Positions 1 through 5,857 of a DNA stretch of 21,789 bases are shown here, piece after piece. The first letter of the stretch is position 1. Every line of letters begins with the position of its first letter. Source of the stretch: Thermoprotei archaeon ex4572_64. GTDB taxonomy: Archaea; Thermoproteota; Thermoprotei; Thermoproteales; Thermocladiaceae. Both the position numbers and the translations under genes were made by a program. The stretch covers positions 1 to 21,789 of the forward strand of contig NJDF01000025.1 in the NCBI GenBank assembly GCA_002254895.1. Reading direction: 5' to 3'. The notes beneath the pieces were generated by a model. The model saw only the letters and a program-made list of their open reading frames with translations, ran no database searches and had not been told where the DNA came from.

Positions 1-113
1 GTACCTGTAGGTCCAAATACACCAACAACTTCATTTCTACTATCCTTAAGTGCATTAATTAGTCGTTCCTGACCAATAGACATAGGCTTTACTTTCTCAA
101 AGATTGAAGACAT
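1..113 (-). CDS. P-loop ATPase, N-terminal fragment (runs off window)
   Basis: The first 37 codons of a minus-strand gene are present, starting at ATG 113-111. The peptide begins MSSIFEKVKPMSIGQERLIN and reaches GVFGPTGT at the window edge, which is the start of a Walker A loop (GPTGTGKS/T expected next). The 'IGQE/D' segment about 20 residues ahead of a P-loop is common in AAA-type and helicase-like ATPases, so an ATP-hydrolysing motor or switch protein is likely, but the family cannot be named from 37 residues. A TATA-like box at 135-142 sits 25 bp upstream of the ATG, supporting a leaderless start here. The gene is divergent from uL5. Confidence 0.6.
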   Translation of the reverse strand, partial: MSSIFEKVKPMSIGQERLINALKDSRNEVVGVFGPTG

Positions 114-134
114 CGAAAGAACATCATTATTAAG

Positions 135-142
135 TTTTTAAA
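135..142 (-). promoter_or_regulatory. TATA box for the P-loop ATPase gene
   Basis: On the minus strand TTTAAAAA is centred about 25 bp upstream of ATG 113, the spacing expected for a leaderless archaeal transcript. Confidence 0.5.
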
Positions 143-183
143 CCATTTCACATAAACAAAATGCACATATACCTCATTGAAAA

Positions 184-194
184 GGTATTAAAGT
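184..194 (+). promoter_or_regulatory. TATA-like box for uL5
   Basis: GGTATTAAAGT is centred near 189, which is 28 bp before ATG 217 and 22 bp before TTG 211. The spacing favours ATG 217 as the real first codon of the uL5 gene. Confidence 0.4.
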
Positions 195-216
195 CACTAA
201 ACAGCACAATTTGTCT

Positions 217-819
217 ATGAATCTCATAGCGCCGCCAATTGATCCTAAATCTCTAGACGTGAGAAGTCTTGACTGGAGAGTGATTGATTGGAAGAAATTT
301 GCATTAATTAAGGATCACCCCATGAGAGCCATCTTCATAGGCAAAGTTGTCGTTAATATCGGTGTTGGTACTAGCGGTGAAAAACTTGCAAAGGCGGCTG
401 AAGTCTTAAAAATACTTACCAATCAAGAACCTTCATATAGAAGGGCTAGAAAGAGCATCAAAGAGTGGGGTGTAAGAAGAGGTGAACCTATAGGTGTAGT
501 TGTTACTTTAAGAAGAGCTAAAGCAATATGGTTCTTACTCAAAGCACTCTCCGTTATTGACTTCACTTTAAGAAGATCAAGTTTTGATGATTATGGAAAT
601 GTAAGCTTTGGAATTAAAGAACATATACTAATTCCAGGCGTTAAGTATGATCCAAATCTAGGTATATGGGGTATGGATGTTGCTGTAAGACTTGTAAGAC
701 CTGGCTATAGAGTCATGTATCGTAGAAGATGTAGATCAAAAATTGGTAATAAGCAGAGAGTAACAAGAGATGAAGCTATAGAGTTTTTTGAGAAAATATT
801 AAGCGTCAAGATAATCTAG
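217..819 (+). CDS. rpl5: 50S ribosomal protein uL5 (L5)
   Basis: uL5 binds 5S rRNA and helix 84 of 23S rRNA in the central protuberance of the large subunit and contacts the P-site tRNA. Recognisable family stretches are GKVVVNIGVGTSGEKLAKA, RRGEPIGVVVTLR, FDDYGNVSFGIKEH, IPGVKYDPNLGIWGMDVAV and RVTRDEAIEFF, in normal order and without gaps. The protein is about 200 residues, slightly longer than usual because of an N-terminal segment of about 35 residues (PPIDPKSLDVRSLDWRVIDW) before the conserved core. The start could be TTG 211 or ATG 217; promoter spacing favours 217. In most archaea this gene lies inside the large spc-type ribosomal operon (between S4e and S14). Here it stands alone with its own promoter, followed 50 bp later by thi4. 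Confidence 0.93.
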   Translation: MNLIAPPIDPKSLDVRSLDWRVIDWKKFALIKDHPMRAIFIGKVVVNIGVGTSGEKLAKAAEVLKILTNQEPSYRRARKSIKEWGVRRGEPIGVVVTLRRAKAIWFLLKALSVIDFTLRRSSFDDYGNVSFGIKEHILIPGVKYDPNLGIWGMDVAVRLVRPGYRVMYRRRCRSKIGNKQRVTRDEAIEFFEKILSVKII

Positions 820-835
820 AAGTAAGGTACGGTAT

Positions 836-844
836 GTTTAAATA
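836..844 (+). promoter_or_regulatory. TATA box for thi4
   Basis: GTTTAAATA is centred 32 bp before ATG 872, implying a leader of only about 6 nt. Confidence 0.55.
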
Positions 845-871
845 CGTGCCTAATGACGTTATAAGTAACGT

Positions 872-1672
872 ATGAGTATTGTTAGAAAAGTTAGCGAGGA
901 TGAGATTAGCAAAGCCATAATTAACGAAGCCTTGAAAGAACTTGAAAGCCTAGTAGACGTTGATGCTGTAGTTGTGGGTTCTGGACCCTCAGGCCTCACA
1001 TGCTCATACTACCTAGCCAAGTATGGTTTAAAGACAGTACTTATAGAGCGTAGATTAAGTTTTGGTGGTGGTATTGGTGGTGGTGGTATGTTACTTCCAA
1101 GCATTGCTATTGAAAGTCCAGCAGCAGAACTTATTCATGACGAGTTTCTAGTCAATATTAAGAAAGTACGTGACGGTCTCTACGTCATGAATCCTGCAGA
1201 ATTTATTGCTAAACTTGCAAGTAAAGCCATTAATGCAGGTGTCAAAGTACTTTTAGGAGTATCTGTAGAAGATGTCATATTTAGATCAAATCCCTTAAGA
1301 ATTGCTGGTGTAGTTATTAATTGGTCAGCAGTACACATATCACAGCTCTGGGTAGATCCACTCTTCATAAAAGCTAAAGCCGTAATTGACGCAACAGGTC
1401 ACGATGCTGAAGTTGTCAACATTGTTAGTAAGAAAATTCCAGACTTCAAACTTGCAATTAAGGGTGAGAAATCTGCATGCAGTATTGAAGCTGAAGACTT
1501 AATAATAAGCTATAGTGGTAAGGTCGTTGAAGGCTTGTACGTTACAGGAATGGCAACAGCTAAAGTTTATGGACTACCAAGAATGGGACCAATATTTGGT
1601 GGTATGGTACTTTCAGGTAAGAAAACTGCCGAAGAAGTTTATAGAGACCTCAGTAGAGAATTAAACAGATAG
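872..1672 (+). CDS. thi4: Thi4-type thiamine thiazole synthase (ribose 1,5-bisphosphate/thiazole family)
   Basis: Thi4 enzymes make the adenylated thiazole precursor of thiamine from NAD and glycine. Archaeal forms generally take sulfur from free sulfide with Fe(II), whereas yeast and plant enzymes sacrifice their own cysteine. The 266-residue protein has the Rossmann motif VVVGSGPSGL (33-42), ERRLSFGGGIGGGGML (59-74), DATGHDAEVV (around 175) and the C-terminal GLPRMGPIFGGMVLSGKK. Length is normal and the frame intact. At the position aligned with the sulfur-donor Cys of yeast (C-M-D-P) and the His of methanogen enzymes (H-V-D-P), this protein has Trp160 (QLWVDP). That predicts a non-suicidal enzyme but with an unusual residue. 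It appears to be a single-gene unit with its own TATA box. Confidence 0.9.
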   Translation: MSIVRKVSEDEISKAIINEALKELESLVDVDAVVVGSGPSGLTCSYYLAKYGLKTVLIERRLSFGGGIGGGGMLLPSIAIESPAAELIHDEFLVNIKKVRDGLYVMNPAEFIAKLASKAINAGVKVLLGVSVEDVIFRSNPLRIAGVVINWSAVHISQLWVDPLFIKAKAVIDATGHDAEVVNIVSKKIPDFKLAIKGEKSACSIEAEDLIISYSGKVVEGLYVTGMATAKVYGLPRMGPIFGGMVLSGKKTAEEVYRDLSRELNR

Positions 1673-1681
1673 ATTTATTAG
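1672..1681 (+). promoter_or_regulatory. TATA-like box for tfs
   Basis: GATTTATTAG overlaps the thi4 stop and is centred about 30 bp before ATG 1707. Confidence 0.4.
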
Positions 1682-1706
1682 TAATTAAGACAAGAAATAG
1701 TACTTC

Positions 1707-2042
1707 ATGAGTTTAAAGTTTTGTCCTAAATGTAGAAGCATAATGATACCTATAAAGATTGAGGGTAAGACAATACTTAAATGTCCAAAATGTGGTTTCG
1801 CTGAAAGCTCAACAACGAACATGCTTATTGATAAGGTGTCAATTACTAGAAAACCAACAGAAACACCTATAGTTGTCACTAAAACTAGTGAAGAATATTT
1901 ACCAAAAACAAGAGCTAGATGTCCAAAATGTGGTTATGAAGAAGCATACTATTGGCTTCAACAAACAAGAGCTGCTGATGAACCACCAACAAGATTTTAT
2001 AGATGTGTGAAGTGTGGCCATACTTGGCGCGAATATGAATAA
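1707..2042 (+). CDS. tfs: Transcription cleavage factor TFS (RpoM/TFIIS-like)
   Basis: TFS rescues backtracked archaeal RNA polymerase by stimulating RNA cleavage in the active site. The 111-residue protein has an N-terminal RPB9-like zinc ribbon (FCPKC about residues 5-9, LKCPKCGF about 24-31). A linker follows, then a C-terminal TFIIS zinc ribbon (RCPKCGYEEA about 71-80, RCVKCGHTWREYE at the end). The catalytic acidic hairpin is present as RAADEPPTRFYRC, with Asp-Glu at the tip, so it should be an active cleavage factor rather than an inactive paralogue. Length and architecture are typical. It lies between thi4 and pcn with its own promoter. Confidence 0.93.
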   Translation: MSLKFCPKCRSIMIPIKIEGKTILKCPKCGFAESSTTNMLIDKVSITRKPTETPIVVTKTSEEYLPKTRARCPKCGYEEAYYWLQQTRAADEPPTRFYRCVKCGHTWREYE

Positions 2043-2083
2043 TAACAACTGTAATATTATCTTGAAGTATCAGGAGATAAATT

Positions 2084-2092
2084 CTTAAATTA
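2084..2092 (+). promoter_or_regulatory. TATA box for the pcn-priS-gins operon
   Basis: CTTAAATTA is centred 24 bp before ATG 2112. It is the only clear promoter ahead of the PCNA-primase-GINS-ribosomal protein run, consistent with one leaderless operon transcript. Confidence 0.55.
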
Positions 2093-2111
2093 TAGTTCAG
2101 AACGTATATCC

Positions 2112-2867
2112 ATGAGTGAGGTAAAGATAACGTATCCAGATGCTAAAGAATGGACACACATTATAGAATCGATTGCCGTACTTGTTGAAGAAGCATCTTT
2201 CACTATAACTAATGAAGGTCTTAAACTTAGAGCACTAGATTCCTCAAGAACAGCCATGATTGACCTATTCATGCCTAAAGAAGCTTTTGAAGAATATCCT
2301 GAAGAACTTTCTGAAGAAGTTAAAATTGGCATTAACTTTGACGATTTTAAGAAACTTTTAAGAAGAGTTAAAAAAGGTGACAAGGTTGGCCTTGTTGTTA
2401 GTGAAGGTAAAGTTAAGGTTAAACTTATAGGTAAAGCTACAAGAACCGTAGCTCTACCACTAATTGATGTGGTTACTGAACAGTTACCAACACCTAAAGT
2501 AGTACTTACAGTTACAGCTAAAGTTGCAAGTGATGCTTTGAAGGAAGCTATTAAGGATGCTGACGTTATTGCAGACTCAGTAAAGTTTGATGCAAGAGAT
2601 GATGGTCTCTACATAGTCGCTATGAGTGATAGAGGTGATCTTGAAGTTAAATTTGAGAGAGAGGGAGAAGCAATGTTTGAGTACGACTTTAAAGAGCCAG
2701 CCTCAGCAAAGTATAGCCTAGACTACCTGACAGACATAGTATCTAAAGCATACAAGATTAGCGATATTGCAACTATTGAATTTGCATCTGCAAAACCTCT
2801 AGTACTTACTTTTGAAATACCCATGGGTGGAAGATTAACCTACTACGTAGCACCCATGCTTGAGTAA
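2112..2867 (+). CDS. pcn: DNA polymerase sliding clamp (PCNA)
   Basis: The protein is a ring-shaped processivity clamp for DNA polymerase, FEN1, ligase and other PIP-box partners at the replication fork. The 251 residues match the usual archaeal PCNA length. Recognisable parts are the N-terminal AKEWTHIIESIAVLVEEASF, GLKLRALDSSRTAMIDLFMP, the IGINFDDFKKLLRR segment and the C-terminal PLVLTFEIPMGGRLTYYVAP before the final acidic residues. The frame is intact. Its stop codon TAATG overlaps the start of priS by one base, showing translational coupling of clamp and primase. Many crenarchaea have several PCNA paralogues forming heterotrimers; whether this is one of several cannot be told here. Confidence 0.95.
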   Translation: MSEVKITYPDAKEWTHIIESIAVLVEEASFTITNEGLKLRALDSSRTAMIDLFMPKEAFEEYPEELSEEVKIGINFDDFKKLLRRVKKGDKVGLVVSEGKVKVKLIGKATRTVALPLIDVVTEQLPTPKVVLTVTAKVASDALKEAIKDADVIADSVKFDARDDGLYIVAMSDRGDLEVKFEREGEAMFEYDFKEPASAKYSLDYLTDIVSKAYKISDIATIEFASAKPLVLTFEIPMGGRLTYYVAPMLE

Positions 2868-3928
2868 TGAATTTTCAAGAACTTCAAAAAATATACTTCA
2901 AACATTACTACAAGAAGAATGTACCTGAAATTTCAAGGATTGAGCAAAGAGAGATAGCAATAACTACTTTCGAAGCTGAATCTATAATTAGACATCTAAG
3001 CTTCAACAGTATAAATACACTTCAGAAATTTACAGTAAGTAAAGTACCAAAGCATATATACCATTCAGCTGCTTATTACAAATATCCAGACAATCCCGAC
3101 ATGGAGAGTAAGGTGTGGCTAGGTGCAGATTTAGTCTTTGATATAGATGCAGATCATCTAGAGACTGAAGTCTGTAGAGACGTTAAAGTAATGACACTTG
3201 AATGTCTTGAAGAAGCTGTTAAAGAGACTAAGAAGTTAATAGATATTCTAATAAACGATCTCGGTCTTAACGATAAGGATGTAAAAATATACTTCTCAGG
3301 TCACAGAGGATTTCACGTACATGTAGAGAACGATATCGTTAGAGAACTTAATCAAGACGAGAGACGAGAATTAATTGATTACATACTTGCAAGAAATCTC
3401 AACCCCGAAAGATACGTTAGAAGGAGCATCAAAGGCTATGTAGTACTTATTAGGAGTGATCTCCAAGGTCTTGGTAGAAGATTATTTAGTGCAACTTCAC
3501 GATTCGTCGATATTAAATACTTAGATTCTAAATATCTCAAGTATAGAGATGTTAAGAAGTTAAGTAAGTTTATAAGTGATAACATCAACATGATTGAAAA
3601 AATGTTGAGAGTACAGATTGACGAGATTGTTACCATGGATACGAAGAGATTAATTCGAGCACCCAACTCGCTTCACGGAAAGACGGGATTAAGAGTTACT
3701 CGACTTGATGTGAAAGATCTAGATAAAGGCTCAGAATACATCATTGATAAAGCCATAGCCTTTAGGAAAGGAATGTTAAGAGTAAGATTGTTAAGAGATC
3801 TTAGTAAGATTAGAGTAATGGGTGAGAATTTAGACTCAACAAGTAAGGATAGTATCGTTAAAGTACCTGCATATATCGGAATATACTTAGTCAATACTGG
3901 TCTAGGTGAGTTTATTGATGAGAAGTAG
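2867..3928 (+). CDS. priS: DNA primase small catalytic subunit PriS
   Basis: PriS is the archaeo-eukaryotic primase catalytic subunit, making RNA or mixed primers together with PriL. The 353-residue protein carries the catalytic FDIDAD (Asp92, Asp94), SGHRGFHVHVE (from residue 144) and the later block MDTKRLIRAPNSLHGKTG containing the third carboxylate and the nucleotide-binding Arg/His. The zinc knuckle that normally follows the catalytic aspartates is reduced: only Cys103 and Cys113 are seen, and the other two expected ligands are absent. The start overlaps the PCNA stop by one base. The GINS gene begins inside its 3' end, so pcn, priS and gins form one replication operon. The same priS-GINS15 pairing is known in Sulfolobales. 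Confidence 0.94.
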   Translation: MNFQELQKIYFKHYYKKNVPEISRIEQREIAITTFEAESIIRHLSFNSINTLQKFTVSKVPKHIYHSAAYYKYPDNPDMESKVWLGADLVFDIDADHLETEVCRDVKVMTLECLEEAVKETKKLIDILINDLGLNDKDVKIYFSGHRGFHVHVENDIVRELNQDERRELIDYILARNLNPERYVRRSIKGYVVLIRSDLQGLGRRLFSATSRFVDIKYLDSKYLKYRDVKKLSKFISDNINMIEKMLRVQIDEIVTMDTKRLIRAPNSLHGKTGLRVTRLDVKDLDKGSEYIIDKAIAFRKGMLRVRLLRDLSKIRVMGENLDSTSKDSIVKVPAYIGIYLVNTGLGEFIDEK

Positions 3929-4352
3929 TGCTTTAAAAGAACTTCTATCTCTAGCTAGAAGTGAAGTTGAAAGCATGAACATTCAGAAATTACCATACAC
4001 GTCATATGTAGAGCTTGTTCAGAAAGTAGTAAGTAAAATACTTAGTGAGGTTGAATTTGCAGATAATGACGTACTTAAAGGTCTTGAAAAGACTGTAAGA
4101 AATGCTGTATGTACGCTAATACAGACTAGAATTTCAAAAATACTGAGACACCTAGCTGAGAATAGAGAAGTTGATGAAGATAAACTCCTATCTGAAGAGA
4201 AGAAAATACTTGATGTAGTTAAAAAAATAGAGTTCAGGAAAGTTATTGAGAAGAAGATCGCATTAGTGCTTTTTAAGAAATCCTTTCCCACAATCTATTC
4301 AACAACTTTAAAATATCTTGGTCCCTTCAGTAGGTTTGATCTTGATATTTAA
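3918..4352 (+). CDS. gins15: GINS complex subunit, Gins15/Gins51 type, C-terminally truncated
   Basis: GINS binds MCM helicase and primase at the fork. The roughly 144-residue protein has the helical A domain of Sld5/Psf1-type subunits (LKELLSLARSEVES, LPYTSYVELVQKVV, then ALTLIQTRISKI-like helix with acidic loop and EEKKILDVVKKIEF). After it comes the start of the small B domain, LKYLGPFSRFDLDI, which corresponds to the family's YGPF..GD. Translation stops right after this, where about 15-20 more residues are expected. The frame then runs into the body of eL42. A GGTGAG motif at 3904-3909 supports ATG 3918; GTG 3906 is an alternative. It overlaps the end of priS. The missing end is attributed to the same junction that beheads eL42. 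Confidence 0.8.
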   Translation: MRSSALKELLSLARSEVESMNIQKLPYTSYVELVQKVVSKILSEVEFADNDVLKGLEKTVRNAVCTLIQTRISKILRHLAENREVDEDKLLSEEKKILDVVKKIEFRKVIEKKIALVLFKKSFPTIYSTTLKYLGPFSRFDLDI

Positions 4353-4507
4353 GAAAGTGTGAAGGTTATGGCTCTAGTAGAAAGCCTAGACAAAAATTCT
4401 TTGCAAAAACTACAAAGAAAATTGCAGTTAAACTTCAATGTAGAGCTTGTGGTTATATCTTGGTTAGAAGTATTGGAAGGTTGAAAAAACTTGAACTCGT
4501 TAAGTGA
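4346..4507 (+). pseudogene. rpl44e: 50S ribosomal protein eL42 (L44e), C-terminal half only
   Basis: Fifty-three codons ending at TGA 4505-4507 encode YLRKCEGYGSS, KFFAKTTKKIAVKLQC, RACGYILV and a KKLELVK end, which is the second half of archaeal L44e (compare the family's RRYxRKxxGYGS and RLKKLELV). The first roughly 40 residues, including the first Cys pair of its zinc ribbon, are absent. No in-frame start codon precedes the fragment: an in-frame TGA lies at 4343-4345 and the upstream bases belong to gins15. The fragment overlaps the rps27e region exactly as the intact gene would, so operon order gins15-rpl44e-rps27e is preserved. eL42 is normally present in archaeal ribosomes, so either an intact copy lies elsewhere or this sequence is missing about 200 bp. 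Confidence 0.8.
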
Positions 4508-4512
4508 TCATA

Positions 4513-4716
4513 ATGCCTCCAAAATGGCGTAAGATATTAATTCCAAGACCAAGATCGAAGTTCCTAGTTGTTAGATGTAACAACTGTGGTAATGAGCAGA
4601 TAATCTTCTCACACACATCAATAACTGTTAGATGCTTAGTGTGTGGCAATATACTTGCAGTATCTACGGGTGGTAAGGCGCAAATCATGGCGTCAATAGT
4701 TAAAGAATTAGAGTAA
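4513..4716 (+). CDS. rps27e: 30S ribosomal protein eS27
   Basis: eS27 is a small zinc-ribbon protein of the small subunit. From ATG 4513 the protein is 67 residues: [20 protein letters not shown], then [26 protein letters not shown] with the four zinc cysteines (C-x2-C, C-x2-C), and the conserved tail [11 protein letters not shown]. Length is normal. An in-frame GTG at 4504 would add three residues but ATG 4513 fits the family start. It follows the eL42 remnant directly, and the pairing L44e-S27e ahead of aIF2-alpha and Nop10 is a classic archaeal arrangement. Confidence 0.94.
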   Translation: MPPKWRKILIPRPRSKFLVVRCNNCGNEQIIFSHTSITVRCLVCGNILAVSTGGKAQIMASIVKELE

Positions 4717-4735
4717 CTTCCACATGGGTTCAAAT

Positions 4736-4745
4736 CTTTATAAAC
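4736..4745 (+). promoter_or_regulatory. TATA box for aif2a-nop10
   Basis: CTTTATAAAC is centred 25-26 bp before GTG 4766, supporting a leaderless GTG start for aIF2-alpha. Confidence 0.6.
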
Positions 4746-4765
4746 ACCTGACATAATGATTACGT

Positions 4766-5614
4766 GTGAGTAAGGAGAAGGGTAAAGAGAGAGAAAAGAG
4801 ACCTCAGATACTAACTGTAAGAGTTGCACGTAAAGAAGTACCAGATGTTGGTGAATTAGTAGTGGGTACCGTTACTAGAATTTTCGATCATGGAGCATAT
4901 GTAGCTCTTGATGAGTATGGAGGATTAGAAGCATATGCACCAGTAAATGAGATTGTACAATCATGGTTTCACAGCATTAAGGATTACTTAAAGATTAATC
5001 AGAAAGCAGTATTTAGAGTTGTTAGAGTTGATTTTAAGAGAAAACTCGTAGACATATCATTAAGAAGAGTTAGGGATGAGGAGAAGAAGGAGAAACTAAT
5101 GAGGTGGAAGAGAACCTTAAGAGCAGTTAAACTTCTTGAAATAATTTCACAAAAACTAAACATCCCACTTCAAGACCTAATTATAAATGTAGGTTGGAAA
5201 CTTGAAGACTACTATGGAGACATGTTGAGAGTTTTTGAAGAAGTTGTGAAAGAAGGTACTAAAGCACTACTTAAATTAGGTATACCTGAAAATATTGCTA
5301 AAGCAATTGAAGAAGTAGCTAAACAACATATTGAGGTTAGTGAAGTTACTCTTTCAGGAATTGTAAGGCTTATAAATCTTAAACCAAACGGTATAGAACA
5401 CATTAGAGAAGTATTAAGTAGAGCTCTACAAATAGCGTCAAAATTAGGTAATAACAACGCCAGAATATACACTATCGGACCTCCAAGATATAGAATAGAC
5501 ATTACTGGTAAAGATCCTAAACACTTAGAGAATGTACTTAAAGAAGTTGTAAACTTCATTATTGAAGAAGCTAAAAAGAGAGGTGGTGAGGCAAGTTTTT
5601 CAAGAATTACTTGA
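4766..5614 (+). CDS. aif2a: Translation initiation factor aIF2 subunit alpha
   Basis: aIF2-alpha is the subunit of the aIF2 heterotrimer that helps the gamma subunit deliver initiator Met-tRNA to the ribosome. The 282-residue protein begins with a lysine-rich leader, then the S1/OB domain (VGELVVGTVTRIFDHGAYVA, GGLEAYAPVNEI, VDFKRKLVDISLRRV) at about residues 25-105. A helical domain follows, then the alpha-beta domain near the C-terminus (NARIYTIGPPRYRIDITGKD). Length and order are those of the family. The GTG start is fixed by TATA spacing. Nop10 starts 9 bp after its stop, as in many archaea. Confidence 0.94.
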   Translation: MSKEKGKEREKRPQILTVRVARKEVPDVGELVVGTVTRIFDHGAYVALDEYGGLEAYAPVNEIVQSWFHSIKDYLKINQKAVFRVVRVDFKRKLVDISLRRVRDEEKKEKLMRWKRTLRAVKLLEIISQKLNIPLQDLIINVGWKLEDYYGDMLRVFEEVVKEGTKALLKLGIPENIAKAIEEVAKQHIEVSEVTLSGIVRLINLKPNGIEHIREVLSRALQIASKLGNNNARIYTIGPPRYRIDITGKDPKHLENVLKEVVNFIIEEAKKRGGEASFSRIT

Positions 5615-5623
5615 AGATACTTT

Positions 5624-5857
5624 ATGGTTAAATCCATAATGATGAAATGTAGGGAGTGTAAGAGATATACCTTAAGTAGAGATAAATGTCCATACTGTGG
5701 TGGAGTTGTAGAAACTCCACATCCACCTAAAGCATCGCCTGACGATAGATTTCTTAAGTATAGATTCTTAATGAAGATACTTTCAGGTAAAGTGCAGGTA
5801 AGTGATGATGTTAGGAAGAAGATTCTTCAAGATCTCTCTAGACAGATTAGGTCTTAG
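5624..5857 (+). CDS. nop10: Box H/ACA RNP protein Nop10
   Basis: Nop10 bridges Cbf5 and L7Ae in H/ACA particles that pseudouridylate rRNA. The 77-residue product has the N-terminal zinc ribbon KCRECKRYTL and KCPYCGG and the hallmark ETPHPPKASPDDRFLKYR, followed by a C-terminal helix. It is somewhat longer than the usual 55-65 residues because of extra residues after the helix. It is cotranscribed with aIF2-alpha. Its last 11 bases overlap the 3' end of the convergent aglB gene. The Gar1 partner gene is also in this window, at 21234. Confidence 0.93.
   Translation: MVKSIMMKCRECKRYTLSRDKCPYCGGVVETPHPPKASPDDRFLKYRFLMKILSGKVQVSDDVRKKILQDLSRQIRS

Noticed and set aside
5212..5637. 141-residue minus-strand frame inside aif2a
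   Set aside because: Antisense of conserved aIF2-alpha codons; Ser/Leu-rich shadow.
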